From NCBI RefSeq assembly GCF_050003625.1, contig NC_134400.1, forward strand, positions 43,572,557 to 43,636,556: DNA of 64,000 nt, in the 5' to 3' direction. The translations under genes were made by a program, and so were the position numbers. Origin of the DNA: Haematobia irritans (Eukaryota > Arthropoda > Insecta > Diptera > Muscidae). The notes under the pieces are model-generated. The model was not told where the DNA came from. It did no database searches and saw only the letters and a program-made list of their open reading frames with translations. Below, piece by piece: positions 24,720-36,769 of the stretch. Within the stretch, counting starts at the first letter, position 1; each line of letters opens with the position of its first letter.

Positions 24720-25690
24720 CGGATGGTATTGAAAATGGGCCATATCGGCCCACGTTTACGTATAGCCCCCATATAAACCGATCCCCAAATTTGGCTTGCG
24801 GAGCCTTCCGGAGCAGCAAAATTCATCCGATCCAGTTGAAATTTGGTACGTGGTCTAAGTATACGGTCTCTAACAACCATGCAAAAATTGGTCCATATCG
24901 GTCCATAATTATATATAGCCCCCATATAAACCGATCCCCAGATTTGACCTCCGGAGACTCTTGGAGGGGCAAAATTCATCCGATCCGATTGAAATTTGGT
25001 ACCTGATGTTAGTATATGGTCTCTAAAAACCATGCAAAAATTGGTCCATATCGGTCCATAATTATATTCAGATCCCATATAAACCGATCCCCAGATTTGA
25101 CCACCGGAGCCTCTTGGAGGAGCAAAATTCATCCGATCCGGTTGAAATTTAGTACGTGGTCTTAGTATACGGTTTTTAACAACCATGCAAAAATTGGTCC
25201 ATATCGGTCCATAATTATATATAGCCCCCATATAAACCGATCCCCATATTTGACCTCCGGAGTCTCTTGGAGGGGCAAAATTCATCCGATACGGTTGAAA
25301 TTTGGTACCTGATGTTAGTTTACGGCCTCTAATAACCATGCAAAAATTGGTCCATATCGGTCCATAATTATATATAGCCCCCATATAAACCGATCCCCAG
25401 ATTTGACCTCCGGAGCCTCTTGGAAGAGCAAAATTCATCCGATCCAGTTGAAATTTGGTACATGGTGTTAGTATATGGTCTCTAACAACCATGCAAAAAT
25501 TGGTCCATATCGGTCCATAATTATATATAGTTCCCATATAAACCCCCCAGATTTGACGTCCGGAACCTCTTGGAGGAGCAAAAGTCATCCGATACGGTTG
25601 AAATTTAGTACATTTTGTCAATATATGGCCTCTAACAGCCATGTAAAAATTGGTCCATATCGGTCTTTAGTTATATATAGCCGATGACTT
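24720..25690 (-). repeat. 153-bp core array, open over six monomers
   Basis: Six tandem monomers. On the minus strand a 323-codon frame (24671-25642) reads through all of them, with a repeating 51-residue unit containing FQPDRMNFAPPRGSGGQIWG. The frame is open because 153 is divisible by three. No known domain is present. Confidence 0.9.
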
Positions 25691-25734
25691 ATTACACAAA
25701 AATTGGTCCATATCGCCAAAAACAATCTACCAAA

Positions 25735-26230
25735 ACTTTATTTCCATAGAAAATTTTGTCAAATTTTATTACTATAGAAAGTTTTGTTAAAATTTCATTT
25801 CTATAGAAAGTTTTGTCAAAAGTTTATTTCTATAGAAATGTTTGTCAAAATTTTATTTCTATAGAAAATTTTGTAAAAAATTTATTTCTGTAGAAAATTT
25901 TGTCAACATTTTATTTCTAAATATACAAAATTTTGTCAAAATTTCATTTCTATACAAAATTTTTGTCAACATTTTATTTCTATAGAAATTTTTGTCAAAA
26001 TTGTATTGCTATAGAAAATTTTGTCAACATTTTACTTCCATAGAAAATTTTGTCAACATTTTATTTCTATAGAAAATTTTGTCAAGTTTTTATTTCTATA
26101 GAAAATTTTGTCAAATTTTTATTTCTATAGAAAATTTTGTCAAAATTTTATTTCTATAGAAAATTTTGTCAAGGTTTCATTTCTATAGAAAATTTTGTCA
26201 AAATTGTATTTCTATAGAAAATTTTGTCAA
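25735..26230 (+). repeat. 29-bp array internal to HINE
   Basis: About 17 forward monomers of the 29-bp satellite between the 153-bp core and the stem-loop end. Confidence 0.92.
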
Positions 26231-26468
26231 ACTAGATTATATACGTATTTAATCGGCCTTTTTTTGTTTAATATATACCCCGTATGGGCTAACTTACAAT
26301 TTAGAAGACAGTGTTAAAAAGTTTTACGATACCTTGCCATCGGCAAGTGTTATCGCAACCCAAGTAATTCGATTGTGGATGACAGCCTTTAGTAGAAGTT
26401 CCTACGCAATCCACGGTGGAGGGTACATAAGATTCGGCCTGGCCGAACTTACGGCCGTATATACTTGT

Positions 26469-27598
26469 TATTATTGTAGTGTCTGAAATTTATATATTCG
26501 AACCTTGCTCTTCTTCGTTCTAACCTTCAAGCACTGCATTTCAACCAATGAGGGTTTGGTCTGCTATTGGGGATTTTGTCTGATTTTCAATCGTTATGAC
26601 TTTAGTCTTCTATACAGTTTCTGAGATTTCGGTTCAATCCCAGAAACTTAGAACTGCAGTACGAATGCTCAGTCTATGTTTGGCTCCTTTCCACTTTAGC
26701 TTTACCTCTGTCACCCTCTCTCCGTGACATAATTAATTGAAATTTCCCATCACAAATATTTCTTGAGTGTAGTACAGACATTAAAATATGCAAGAATGAT
26801 AGAATGGTATCTGAACAACTATCCCAGGTATGCCCCTCAATGAACACCTTCAAAATTGTGAGTTTTCTTATGAGTGAGCAGACATGAAATGCTTATGTTT
26901 GAAGCACTTAGAAAGAATGGCAGCAATAGTTGGGTGCCTAAAAACCACCCTTAACCACCCCTATGTCATAACCTTAAAATTAAAATTTTTATTTGTGGTT
27001 AGGGTTTTCTTTTCTTGTTCTAGTCACTCTCGAATGCCACACATTTAGATAAGATAGGAAATTATGATTTTTAGCATTTTCCCCTGTTGCTGACGAAATG
27101 CGTCTCAACAAGTGCATAGAGTTTTCAAATTTGAGCAATATTACCAACAAAAACAAAACCGAAGAAAAAGTTCCCATACTTTTTTCAAGGCTGGCTGGCA
27201 CTTAAGTATGACTTATGACTTGGATTTTTTGATTCTTCGCCATTTATGTTTTTTTGGTTTCTTTTTGGTGGTCTTCCACCGAGGAAGCAATTAGACTGCT
27301 TTCACAATGTGTTTCTGATGATTACGATGGTGATGATTTGAGTTTTGTGTTACCTTAGGGTCTTCCCATGAAAGAATTTTTACTTTCCTTCTTTCGGTAT
27401 TTGATAGTTGAGAGTTTGTTTAGTCCATGCACCAAAAGTCAATGACCGTTGGTCATAAAATTCGTCAATTCTGTTTAATTCCGTGTAATGAGGTGATCTT
27501 TGTTAATGTGACCCAACAATGATTGCTGGCATTTAGTCATATTTGTAGCAATACATGATTTCCCTTTGTGATTTTTATCTTTTTTTCTTATCTTCATA
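26469..27598. other. Non-repetitive stretch with a relic of the ~195-bp array
   Basis: 26500-26690 contains phrases of the 19.4-22.1 kb array (CAATGAGGGTTTGGTCTGC, TCGGTTCAATCCCAGAAACT), suggesting the array was split by the intervening elements. The remainder to 27598 has no recognisable gene or repeat. Confidence 0.55.
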
Positions 27599-27695
27599 AT
27601 TTTTATATCCTCTACCATGGCATGAGAGTATAATGTTTATCATTTGGTTTGCAATGCATCGAAGTATTGGTCAGGGACCACGGTTGCTACAGACG
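27599..27695 (+). mobile_element. Degenerate DINE TATACCC-end fragment
   Basis: TTTATATCCTCTACCATGG, GAGAGTATAATG, TTTGGTTTGCAATGCATCGA and AGTATTGG follow the order of the TATACCC end of complete copies, with many substitutions. It then passes into reverse 29-bp monomers. Confidence 0.55.
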
Positions 27696-27925
27696 AAAAA
27701 AAATACAGACAAAATTATCTGCAGAAATAAAATTTTGTCAATATTTTCTGTAGAAATAAAATATTGACAAAATTTTTTATAGAAATAAACTTTTGGCAAA
27801 ATTGTCTACAGAAATAAAATTTTGAAAATTTTTTATAGAACTAAAATTAAAAAAAAATTGTCTATAGAAATAAAATATTGACAAAATTTTCTATAGAAAT
27901 AAAATTTTTACAACATAGATTCTTA
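27696..27925 (-). repeat. 29-bp array, reverse orientation
   Basis: Diverged monomers with TCTATAGAAATAAAATTTTG. Short array next to the degenerate DINE end. Confidence 0.88.
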
Positions 27926-28224
27926 TTTTTTAAGATACCCATTGTGAAGGGTGCCCCAAGATTCCATATTGACGAACTTTCGCCCATCTATATTTGTTAA
28001 CATGACAATTTCAATATATAGAAATATTTTGATTTCCGTTTGTCAATGTTTACCATTCGCTTATTATCCTCGGTTGTCACAATCAAAGATAACTATCATA
28101 TCATGACTTATTGATTAGGGTTTAATGGCTTTAATCGATAATTGTATGTTGCACCTTTCATTGGTAATCTAGGAGCAAACATTGAAAAGAGGTCACAATT
28201 GAAAATATACGAGAAAAAAAACAT

Positions 28225-29112
28225 ATAATAACATTTTGACAAAATTTTCTATTGATAAAATTTTCTAAGGAAATAAAAAACAAAATCTAAGGAAACAAAA
28301 TTTTGACAAAATTTTTTATAAAAATAAAATATTGTTGATTTTTTTTGACAACATTTTCTATTCAAACAAAATTTTGACATAATTTTCTTAGAAATAAAAT
28401 TTTGCTAAAATTTTGTATAGAAATAAAATTTTGTGAAAATTTTCTATTGAAATAAAATGTTGTGAAAATTTTGTATCGAAATAAACATTTGTGAAAATTT
28501 TTTATAGAAATAAAATTTTGTGAAAACTTTCTATAAAAATAAAATTTTCTATAGAAATAAAATATTTGACAATATCTTCTATAGAAATAAAATTTTGACA
28601 ACATTTTCTGTGGAAATAAAATTTTGACGAAATTTTCTATAGGCATTTTTGACCAAATTTTTATAGAAATAAAATTTTGATAAAATTTCCAATGAAAAAA
28701 TTTTGACAAAATTGTTTATATAAATAAATTTTGGTAAAAAATTTTATAGAAATAAAATTTGGACAAAATTTTTTACAGGAATAAGATTTTGACAAAATTT
28801 CTTAATAAGTAAAATTTAGACAAAATTTTCTGTAGGAATAAAGTTTTGACAAAAAATTCTATATAATTAAAATTTTATACAAATAAAATTTTGACAAAAT
28901 TTTTTTATAGATATAAAATTTTGACTAAATTTTCTATAGAAATAAAATTTGGGCAAAATTTTCTATAGGATTACAATTTTTTGCAGAGATTTTTCTACAA
29001 AGATACAATTTTCAAAAAATTTTCTTTAGAAATCAAATTTTGTGAAAATTTTGTATAATAATACAATTTTGAGAACATTTCTATAGAGATACAATTTTGA
29101 GAAAAAATTTTG
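28225..29112 (-). repeat. 29-bp array, reverse orientation, left half
   Basis: Strongly diverged reverse monomers. The array is interrupted by the element at 29121-30683 and resumes on its other side, so the element inserted into a pre-existing array. Confidence 0.88.
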
Positions 29113-29120
29113 AAAAAAAA

Positions 29121-30683
29121 ACAAGTGTATACGGCCGTAAGTTCGGCCAGGCCGAAGCTTATGTACCCTCCACCATGGATTGCGAGAAACTTCTACTGAA
29201 GACAATCGACTTACTTGGTTTGCGGTAACACTTGTCGATGGCAAGGTATCTTAAAACTTCCTAACACCGTAATATATACCACATAGTCCATACGTGGTAT
29301 ATATTAAACTAAAAAAGGCCGATTAAATACGTATATAATTAAGTTTAAAGTTTCTATAGAAATAAAATTTTGACAGCATTTTCTATAGAAGTAAAATTTG
29401 GAAAAAAATTTCTATAGAAATAAAATTTTCTATAGAAATAAAATTCTGACAAAATTTTCTATATAAATAAAATTTTGACAAAATTTTCAATAAAAATAAA
29501 ATTTTGACAAAATGTTCTATAGAAATAAAATTTTGACAAAATTTTCTATAGAAATAAAATTTTGACAAAATTTTCTATAGAAATAACATTTTGACAATGT
29601 TTTCTATAAAAATAAAATTTTGGTAGATCATTTTTGGCTCGAGTGGCAACCATGATTATGAACCAAAAACGACCAATTTTTGTGTGATTGGGGATCGCCT
29701 ATATATAACTATAGACCGATATGGACCAATTTTGGCATGGTTATTAGCGGCCTTATACTAACATCACGTTGAAAATTTCAACCGGATCGGATGAATTTTG
29801 CTCCTCTAAGAGGCTCCGGAGATCAAATCTAGGGAACGGTTTATATGGGGGATATATATAATTATGGACCGATATGGACCAATTCTTGCGTGTTTGTTGG
29901 AGACCACATTCTAACACCACGTTCCAAATTTCTGCCGGGTAACGGATGAATTTTGCTCCCCCAAGAGGCTCCGGAGGACAAATCTGGGGATCGATTTATA
30001 TGGGGGCTATATATAATTATGGACCCATATGGACCAATTCTTGTATGGTTGTTAGAGACCATATGCTAACACCACGTACCCAATTTCAACCGGATCGGAT
30101 GAATTTTGCTCCTCTAAGAGGCTCCGGAGGTCAAATCTGGGGATCGGCTTATATAGGGGCTATATATAGTTATGGACCGATATGGACCAATTTTGGCATG
30201 GTTGTTGGAGAACATATACTAAAACCATGTACTAAATTTTAGCCGGATCGGATGAAATTTGGTTCTCTTAGAGAACCAAATTTCACATATAAACCGATCC
30301 CCAAATCGGGGGATCGGTTTATATGTGGGCTATATGTAATTATGGACCGATATGGACCAATTTTTGCATGGTTGTTAGAAACCATATACTAACACCATGT
30401 ACCAAATTTCAGCCGGATCGGATGAAATTTGCTTCTCTTAGAGCAATCGCAAGCCTAATTTGTGGGTCCGTTTATATGGGGGCTATACGTAAAAGTGGAT
30501 CGATATGGACCAATTTTTGCATGGTTGTTAGAGACTATATACTTACACCATGTACCAAATTTCAGCCGGATCACCACGACCCAGAATATATATACTTTAT
30601 GGGGTCTTAGAGCAATATTTCGATGTGTTACAAACGGAATGACAAAGTTAATATACCCCCATCCTTTGGTGGAGGGTATAAAA
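29121..30683 (-). mobile_element. Complete HINE inserted in a 29-bp array
   Basis: The left stem-loop end (ACAAGTGTATACGGCC, TTCGGCCAGGCCGAAGCTTA) is followed by an imperfect internal hairpin around 29265-29312, a reverse 29-bp array (29350-29620), about six 153-bp monomers (29640-30560) and the TATACCC-end mirror (GAATATATATACTTTATGG to GGTGGAGGGTATAAAA). The orientation is opposite to the copy at 24471. Confidence 0.83.
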
Positions 30684-31166
30684 ATTCACAGAGATAAAAT
30701 TTTGACAAAATTTCTATAGAGATAAAATTTTGACAAAATGTTCTACAGAGATAAAATTTTGACAAAAATTTCTATAGAAAAAAATTTGACAAAAATTTTC
30801 TATAGAAATAAAATTTTTACAAAATTTTCTATAGAAATACAATTTTGTGAAAATTTTGTATATAAATGTAATTTTGAGAAAAATTTTTATATAGATAAAA
30901 TTTTGAGAAAAAATTTTATATAGATAAAATTTTGAGAACAATTTTTATATAGATAAAATTTTGAAAACAAAAAATATTCTACAGAGATATAATTTTGACA
31001 AAATGTTTTATAGAGATAAAATTTTGACAAAATGTTCTATAGAGATAAAATTTTGCCAAAATTTTCTATGGAAATAAAATTTTGACAAAATTTTCTATGG
31101 AAATAAAGTTTTAACGAAATTTTCTATAGAAATAAAATTTTCACAAAATTTTCTATAGAAATATAG
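30684..31166 (-). repeat. 29-bp array, reverse orientation, right half
   Basis: Continuation of the array from 28225-29112 beyond the HINE. A local variant with AGAGATAAAATTTTGA is frequent. It ends where the mariner-like element begins. Confidence 0.88.
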
Positions 31167-31270
31167 TAAAGGGTGGTTAAATTGTAAGGGCCGATATTGA
31201 ATGTGAAACGCCGAGTTTTTTCCGAATTTTATTTGACATTTCTCTATTTCAGACTTACTTAATTTGAACC

Positions 31271-31971
31271 GTGGAGAGATACACAATCCAACAACGTGTT
31301 AAATGGTTCCAAGAAATGGCAACAGTGGATGATCAATTTTCGAAGAAAATCATCTTCAGTGATGAGGCACATTTTCACCTCAGTGGATTCGTCAATAAAC
31401 AATTTGCCGCATTTGGGCGAATGAGAATCCAAGAGTGATTGTCGAAAAACCTATGCACCCACATAGAGTGACTGTTTGGTGCGGTTTATGGGCTGGCGGC
31501 ATCATCGGGCCGTATTTTTTCCAAAATGAGGTCGGTCAGGCAGTTACTGTGAATGGTGTTCGCTATCGCGAGATGATAACGAACTTTTTATGGCCCGAAT
31601 TGGAAGATATGGATGTGGACGATATGTGGTTTCAGCAGGACGGTGCCACTTGCCACACAGCTAACGAAACAATGGCTCTTTTGCGCAACAAATTCAATGG
31701 CCGTGTTATCTCACGTAATGGCGATGTCAATTGGCCGCCAAGATCATGTGATTTGACACCGTTGGACTTTTTTCTTTGGGGTTTTTTGAAAGAAGAGGTG
31801 TACGTCGATAAGCCAGCAACAATTCAAGAGCTAAAGGATGAGGTAATTCGGCACATTAACGGCATAGAACCTCCATTATGCCTCAGCGTCATCGAAAAGT
31901 TGGACCATCGGATGAAGGTGTTCCACCGAGGTCGCGGCGCCCATTTGGCCGATATTTTGTTCCATACATAA
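31271..31971 (+). pseudogene. Mariner-superfamily DDD transposase, broken
   Basis: The encoded enzyme would cut and paste the element ends. The residual protein starts with ERYTIQQRVKW, the beginning of the N-terminal helix-turn-helix; the expected ATG reads GTG. It then jumps directly to DDQFSKKIIFSDEAHFHLSG, so most of the DNA-binding region is deleted. After a frame change near 31400 the catalytic domain is intact to the stop: HRVTVWCGLWAGGIIGPYFF, FQQDGATCHTA and WPPRSCDLTPLDFFLWG. The three acids are D of SDEAH, D of QQDGA and D of SCDL, with 36 residues between the second and third by my count. About 230 codons remain, against roughly 330-350 usual. It is non-functional as written and closest to insect mariner families of this type. 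Confidence 0.88.
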
Positions 31972-32141
31972 TTGAGTAATACCAATATATCATAATAAAA
32001 TAAAATTACAATAATTTGTATTTATTTATAAAAAAGATCGACCTTATTGTATCTTCGTTTTTTATATGATTTCTAGAATTTCTAGTCAGGCTTTCAAGGT
32101 CATGAGTATATGCAAATAAAAAATTATTTATTTCATATTTT

Positions 32142-32178
32142 TATCCTACGTTTCGATGGGGATTTCCATCTTCCTCAG
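32142..32178 (-). ncRNA. Hammerhead-like ribozyme motif
   Basis: On the minus strand: box CTGAGGA, then GATGG and CCATC able to form stem II around AAATCC, box GAAA, and CGTAGGATA with possible GTA or ATA cleavage triplets. Stem I is not convincing. The core boxes are in the correct order and spacing, but this could be coincidental or a decayed motif. It lies in the non-coding 3' half of the mariner-like element. Confidence 0.4.
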
Positions 32179-32663
32179 GGATTTACTTTATTGAAATCTG
32201 GCAACGACAATAAAATATACGAAAAAAGAACAATATTTTTACTTTTTGCTTATGATTGAACCATAATTTTCTATGAAAAACTTACATTTAATCTTTCGTC
32301 ATATTGTATAAGTTATTATTCTAAGTGTAACGTCACTATTACAACACAACATTAAACACAAATTTTAAATAATTGTACAAATAATCCGAAAGTTAACTTA
32401 AGTTATCACAGTTGTTGTTTCTTATGGCTACGATCACAGTTTGAAGTAAACTATACTAATGCTATGGTGTAGACAGCATTGGTGTTGTCTTTGTCCTCTT
32501 TTCGATTTATTGCACAATGTTGTTTTTGTTGAATACGCAAGCTCTCGAGAGTGTATCGTCTATTTGCTCTTCGTTCTCTATCTAATATTCTCACATCTTC
32601 CCAGTTATAATTTGTGTTTGATTCAAAATCAACATCAGCCCTTGAAATTTTAACCACCCTTTA

Positions 32664-34330
32664 AATAAATTATCCACCATGTGATACAAGATCTTCCGAC
32701 CAACTACAATAATATTCTCCTTAAACATATGGCCTTTCTGGAGTAATAACCTGTTCTACAGTAGCAATGGCCAGTATAATAAATGATGGCTCATTAAATT
32801 AGGATCTAAGTAAATCTTATGGAATAAAGAGATTCTCTGCATTCTTATGATGCTATCATTAGCCTCAAATGCAGTCTGGTAAGATTACCAAACAGTTTAA
32901 AAAACAAAGAAAAATGTAACCATTTAACTGGACAAACGATATTCGAAAAATTTACATAAAAAACCATATGATGAGAAAACTGTCAGTTCTTACAAATGAG
33001 CAGTAATTTATTAAAAAAAAAGTATATGTTCCCATTTTCCCCCTACCTAAACTCAAGAAAAAAGCAAATAAACCAAAATTTTTTTTGCCTTGGCAGCCAA
33101 ATCTTTGAGAAATGAAATGTAAGAGACCCATGACCCCACGTTTTAAGCCAACACCCCCAGCATTATTTCTGTTACGACCGACCACGGTCAGTCAGCAAGA
33201 AACAGACAGACAGAAAGATTCGTTTGTTACTCCACACCATCGGTGTTCACTTTCATAAAGTCAAAATTAATTTATCAAAAATCCTATGAAAAGACATAAT
33301 AAATTAAATTAAATTCTTCTTGTTTGTTTTTTGGTGTTTGAGGAAAGAGCGGATATCAAATCTTCTTAAGAGATTTTTTTTCTTGTCGTTGGTGATGCTG
33401 ATTAAGATTCTCTGCGTCGTAGGTAGATCTTGTTCTTACATTGGCATCGTTGTTTATATCACAGACCTATGGGATATTGTTAATAAATTGGGAATGCATT
33501 AAAACAAAAAGACCCCATGGTCATATATTAGAATTAGGCTCAAACACAATGCTACTGGTATTTTGGAATGGAATTCCATACTAGCTACCTAAATTCGTTG
33601 TGAAAGGATTAAAACCATTAACGTTCTCTGATTTTATGAAGATGCAAATGTGAGAGAGTGACAAAAGATGAATATACTATCCATGACAGAATACGACATA
33701 GAATTTTCAACAGAAATGCATTATGAAATTGGGGAAAATTTCTTATGGAATTCTTCAAGGAGATATATTGGGATCCCTCATAATTTATTACTCTGATTAA
33801 AAACCGATTCCTTTAGGAAGTTGTAACTAACCCCTCTTTCCGTATTATTTCAAGATTAGGGATTGCAGTGAGAGTCGAGTTTTCAGCCCCAAACCACATG
33901 GTGGTTATGGCAAGAAAATGGGCCTACCAAAAATATTGGTTTTAGACCCCATAAAATGGTCGAAATTATTAACCCTTTGACTACAACTATCCACTTAGGC
34001 GGAGATTGGAAAACGACAACAAACCCTATTTAACCACTTAGTTTCGATTTATTTATCGATGTTATTTTAGGCTTTAATCTACTGGTGAACACTAAAATGC
34101 ATTTTTATAAATTTCTTTTACAATAAACGAAAAATACCAACTTTTGTGATTATTTTTCTACTATATCCCAGCAAAAAAAAATTGGAAGTTCTTCCAAAGA
34201 AACAACTTTAAAAGCACTTCCAGAAGATGCACTCCCAATGATATTCTTTATTTTAACTACCCAGGAAGTTCTTTTAACTCAATTTTTTATAACTTGGTTT
34301 TTTCATAGTTTTAATGGGTAATTTTAACTT
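32664..34330. other. Non-repetitive stretch, nothing recognised
   Basis: About 1.7 kb, AT-rich, without tandem repeats or recognisable coding sequence. Confidence 0.55.
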
Positions 34331-34569
34331 TTTATACCCTCCACCATAGGATGGGGGGTATATTAACTTTGTCATTCCGTTTGTAACACATCGAAATATT
34401 GCTCTAAGACCCCATAAAGTATATATATTCTGGGTCGTGGTGAAATTCTGAGTCGATCTGAGCATGTCCGTCCGTCTGTTGAAATCACACTAACTTCCGA
34501 ACGAAACAAGCTATCGACTTGAAACTTGGCACAAGTAGTTGTTATTGATGTAGGTCGGATGGTATTGTA

Positions 34570-36740
34570 AATGGTCCATATCGGTTTTTTTTTACGTATA
34601 GCCCCCATATAAACGGACCCCCAAATTTGGCTTGCAGACCCTCTAAGAGAAGCAAATTTCATCCGATCCGGCTGAAATTTGGTACATGGTGTTAGTATAT
34701 GGTCTATAACAACCACGCAAAAATTGGTCCACATCGGTCCATAATTGTATATAGCCCCCATATAAGCCGATCCCCAGATTTGGCTTGCGGAGCCTCTAAG
34801 AGAAGAAAGTTTCGTCCGATCCGGCTGAAATTTGGTACATGGTGTTAGTATATGGTCTCTAACAACCATGCAAAAATTGGTCCCCATCGGTCCATAATTA
34901 TATATAGCCTCCATATAAACCGATCCCCCGATTTGGTTTTCGGACCCTCTAAGAGAAGCAAATTTCATCCGATCCGGCTGAAATTTGGTACATGTGTAAG
35001 TATATGGTCTCTAAAACTATGCAAAAATTGGTCCATATCGGTCAATAATTATATATAGCCCCCATATAAACCGATCTCCAGATTTGGCTTGCGAAGCCTC
35101 AAAGAGGAGCAAATTGCATCCGGTCCGCCTGAAATTTGGTACATGATGTTGGTATATGGTCTCTAAAAACCATGCAAAAATTGGTCCACATCGGTCAATA
35201 ATTATATATAGCCCCCATATAAACCGAACCCCCGATTTGGTTTTCGGACCCTCTAAGAGAAGCAAATTTCATCCGATCCGGCTGAAATTTGGTACATAGT
35301 GTTAGTATATGGTCTCTAACAACCACGCAAAAATTGGTCCACATCGGTCAATAATTATAGAGCCCCCATATAAACGGACCCCCAAAATTGGCTTGCAGAC
35401 ACTCTAAGAGAAGCAAATTTCATCCGATCCGGCTGAAATTTGGTTCATGGTGTTAATATATGGTTTTTAACAACCATGCAAAAATTGGTCCACATCGGTC
35501 CATAATTATATATAGCCCCCATATAAGCCGATCCCCAGATTTGGCTTGCGGAGCCTCTAAGAGAAGAAAGTTTCATTCGATCCGGCTGAAATTTGGTACA
35601 TGGTGTAAGTATATGGTCTCTAACAACCATGCAAAAAATGGTCCGCATCGGTCAATAATTATATATAGCCCCCATATAAACCGATCCCCCCATTTGGTTT
35701 TCGGACCCTCTAAGAGAAGCAAATTTCATCCGATCCGGCTGAAATTTGGTACATGGTGTAAGTATATGGTCTCTAACAACTATGAAAAAATTGGTCCACA
35801 TCGGTCACTAATTATATATAGCCCCCATATAAACCGATCCCCCGATTTGGCTTGCGGAGCCTCTACGAGAAGCAAATTCGATCCGATCCGTCTGAAATTT
35901 GGTACATGGTGTTAATATATGGTCTCTAACAACCATGCAAAAATTGGTCCACATCGGTCCATAATTATATATAGCCCCCATATAAACCGATCCCCAGATT
36001 TGGCTTGCGGAGCCTCTAAGAGAAGAAAGTTTCGTCCGATCCGGCTGAACTTTGGTACATGGTGTTAGTATGTGGTCTCTAACAACCATCCGCATCGGTC
36101 CATAATTATATATAGCCCCCATATAAACCGATCCCCCGATTTGGTTTTCGGACCCTCTAAGAGAAGCCAATTTCATCCGATCCGGCTGAAATTTGGTACA
36201 TGGCGTTAGTATATGGTCTCTAACAACCATGCAAAAATTGGTCCACATCGGTCAATAACTATATATAGCCCCCATATAAACGGCCCCCCAAATTTGGCTT
36301 GCAGACCCTCTAAGAGAAGCAAATTTCATCCGAGCCGGCTGAAATTTGGTACATGGTGTTAGTATATGGTACCTAACAACCATGCAAAAATTGGTCCACA
36401 TCGGTCCATAATTATATATAGCCCCATATAAGAGCCTCAAAGAGAAGCAAGTTTCATCCGATCCGGCTGAAATTTGGTACATGATGTTGGTATATGGTCT
36501 CTAATAACCATGCAAAAATTGGTCCACATCGGTCAATAATTATATATAGCCCCCATATAAACCGTTCTCCAAATTTGACCTCCGGAGCCTCTTGGAGGAG
36601 CAAAATTCATCCGATCCGGTTCAAATTTGGAACGTCGTGTTAGTATATGGCCGCTAACAACCATACCAATATTGGTACATATCGGTCTACAGTTATGTAT
36701 TGCCGATCTCGAATCACACAAAAATTGGTCCATACCGGGT
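34570..36740 (-). repeat. 153-bp core array (about 14 monomers)
   Basis: Monomers share CCCCCATATAAACCGATCC and GGTCTCTAACAACCATGC. Open frames run across several monomers on both strands, for example 34372-34968 minus and 35460-35915 plus, interrupted by small indels. Adjacent two-monomer variants alternate (TTCGGACCCTC versus TGCGGAGCCTC), suggesting dimeric amplification. Confidence 0.92.
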
Positions 36741-36769
36741 TGCCACTCGAGCCAATATAATCTACCAAA

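Larger units (their letters stand above)
24471..26468 (+). mobile_element. Complete HINE/DINE-1-like element (reference architecture)
   Basis: This copy shows the whole structure. The TATACCCTCCACCATAGG end with CACATCGAAATATTGCTC and (GTCC)n comes first (24471-24715). About six 153-bp monomers (24720-25690), a forward 29-bp array (25735-26230) and the ~235-bp stem-loop end (TTCGGCCTGGCCGAACTTAC, ATATACTTGT) follow. It abuts the preceding element head to tail. Neither end encodes protein, and it would depend on an autonomous Helentron elsewhere. Family assignment rests on similarity to DINE-1/HINE layout: 5' short inverted repeat, microsatellite, internal tandem repeats and 3' stem-loop. Confidence 0.85.
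31169..32661 (+). mobile_element. Mariner-like DNA transposon, internally deleted
   Basis: Terminal inverted repeats begin AAGGGTGGTTAAA at the left, and at the right read, on the reverse strand, AAGGGTGGTTAAAATTTC; subterminal AAGGGC and GATATTGA/GATGTTGA also match. Both ends are flanked by TA (31167-31168 and 32662-32663), the expected Tc1/mariner target duplication. It carries a broken transposase (31271-31971) and about 690 bp of downstream non-coding DNA containing a hammerhead-like motif. The element sits at the edge of a 29-bp array. Confidence 0.85.

Noticed and set aside
30738..30923. 61-codon frame with KILTKF/FYRNKIF-type repeats
   Set aside because: Derived from the 29-bp array; an artefact of AT-rich periodic sequence.
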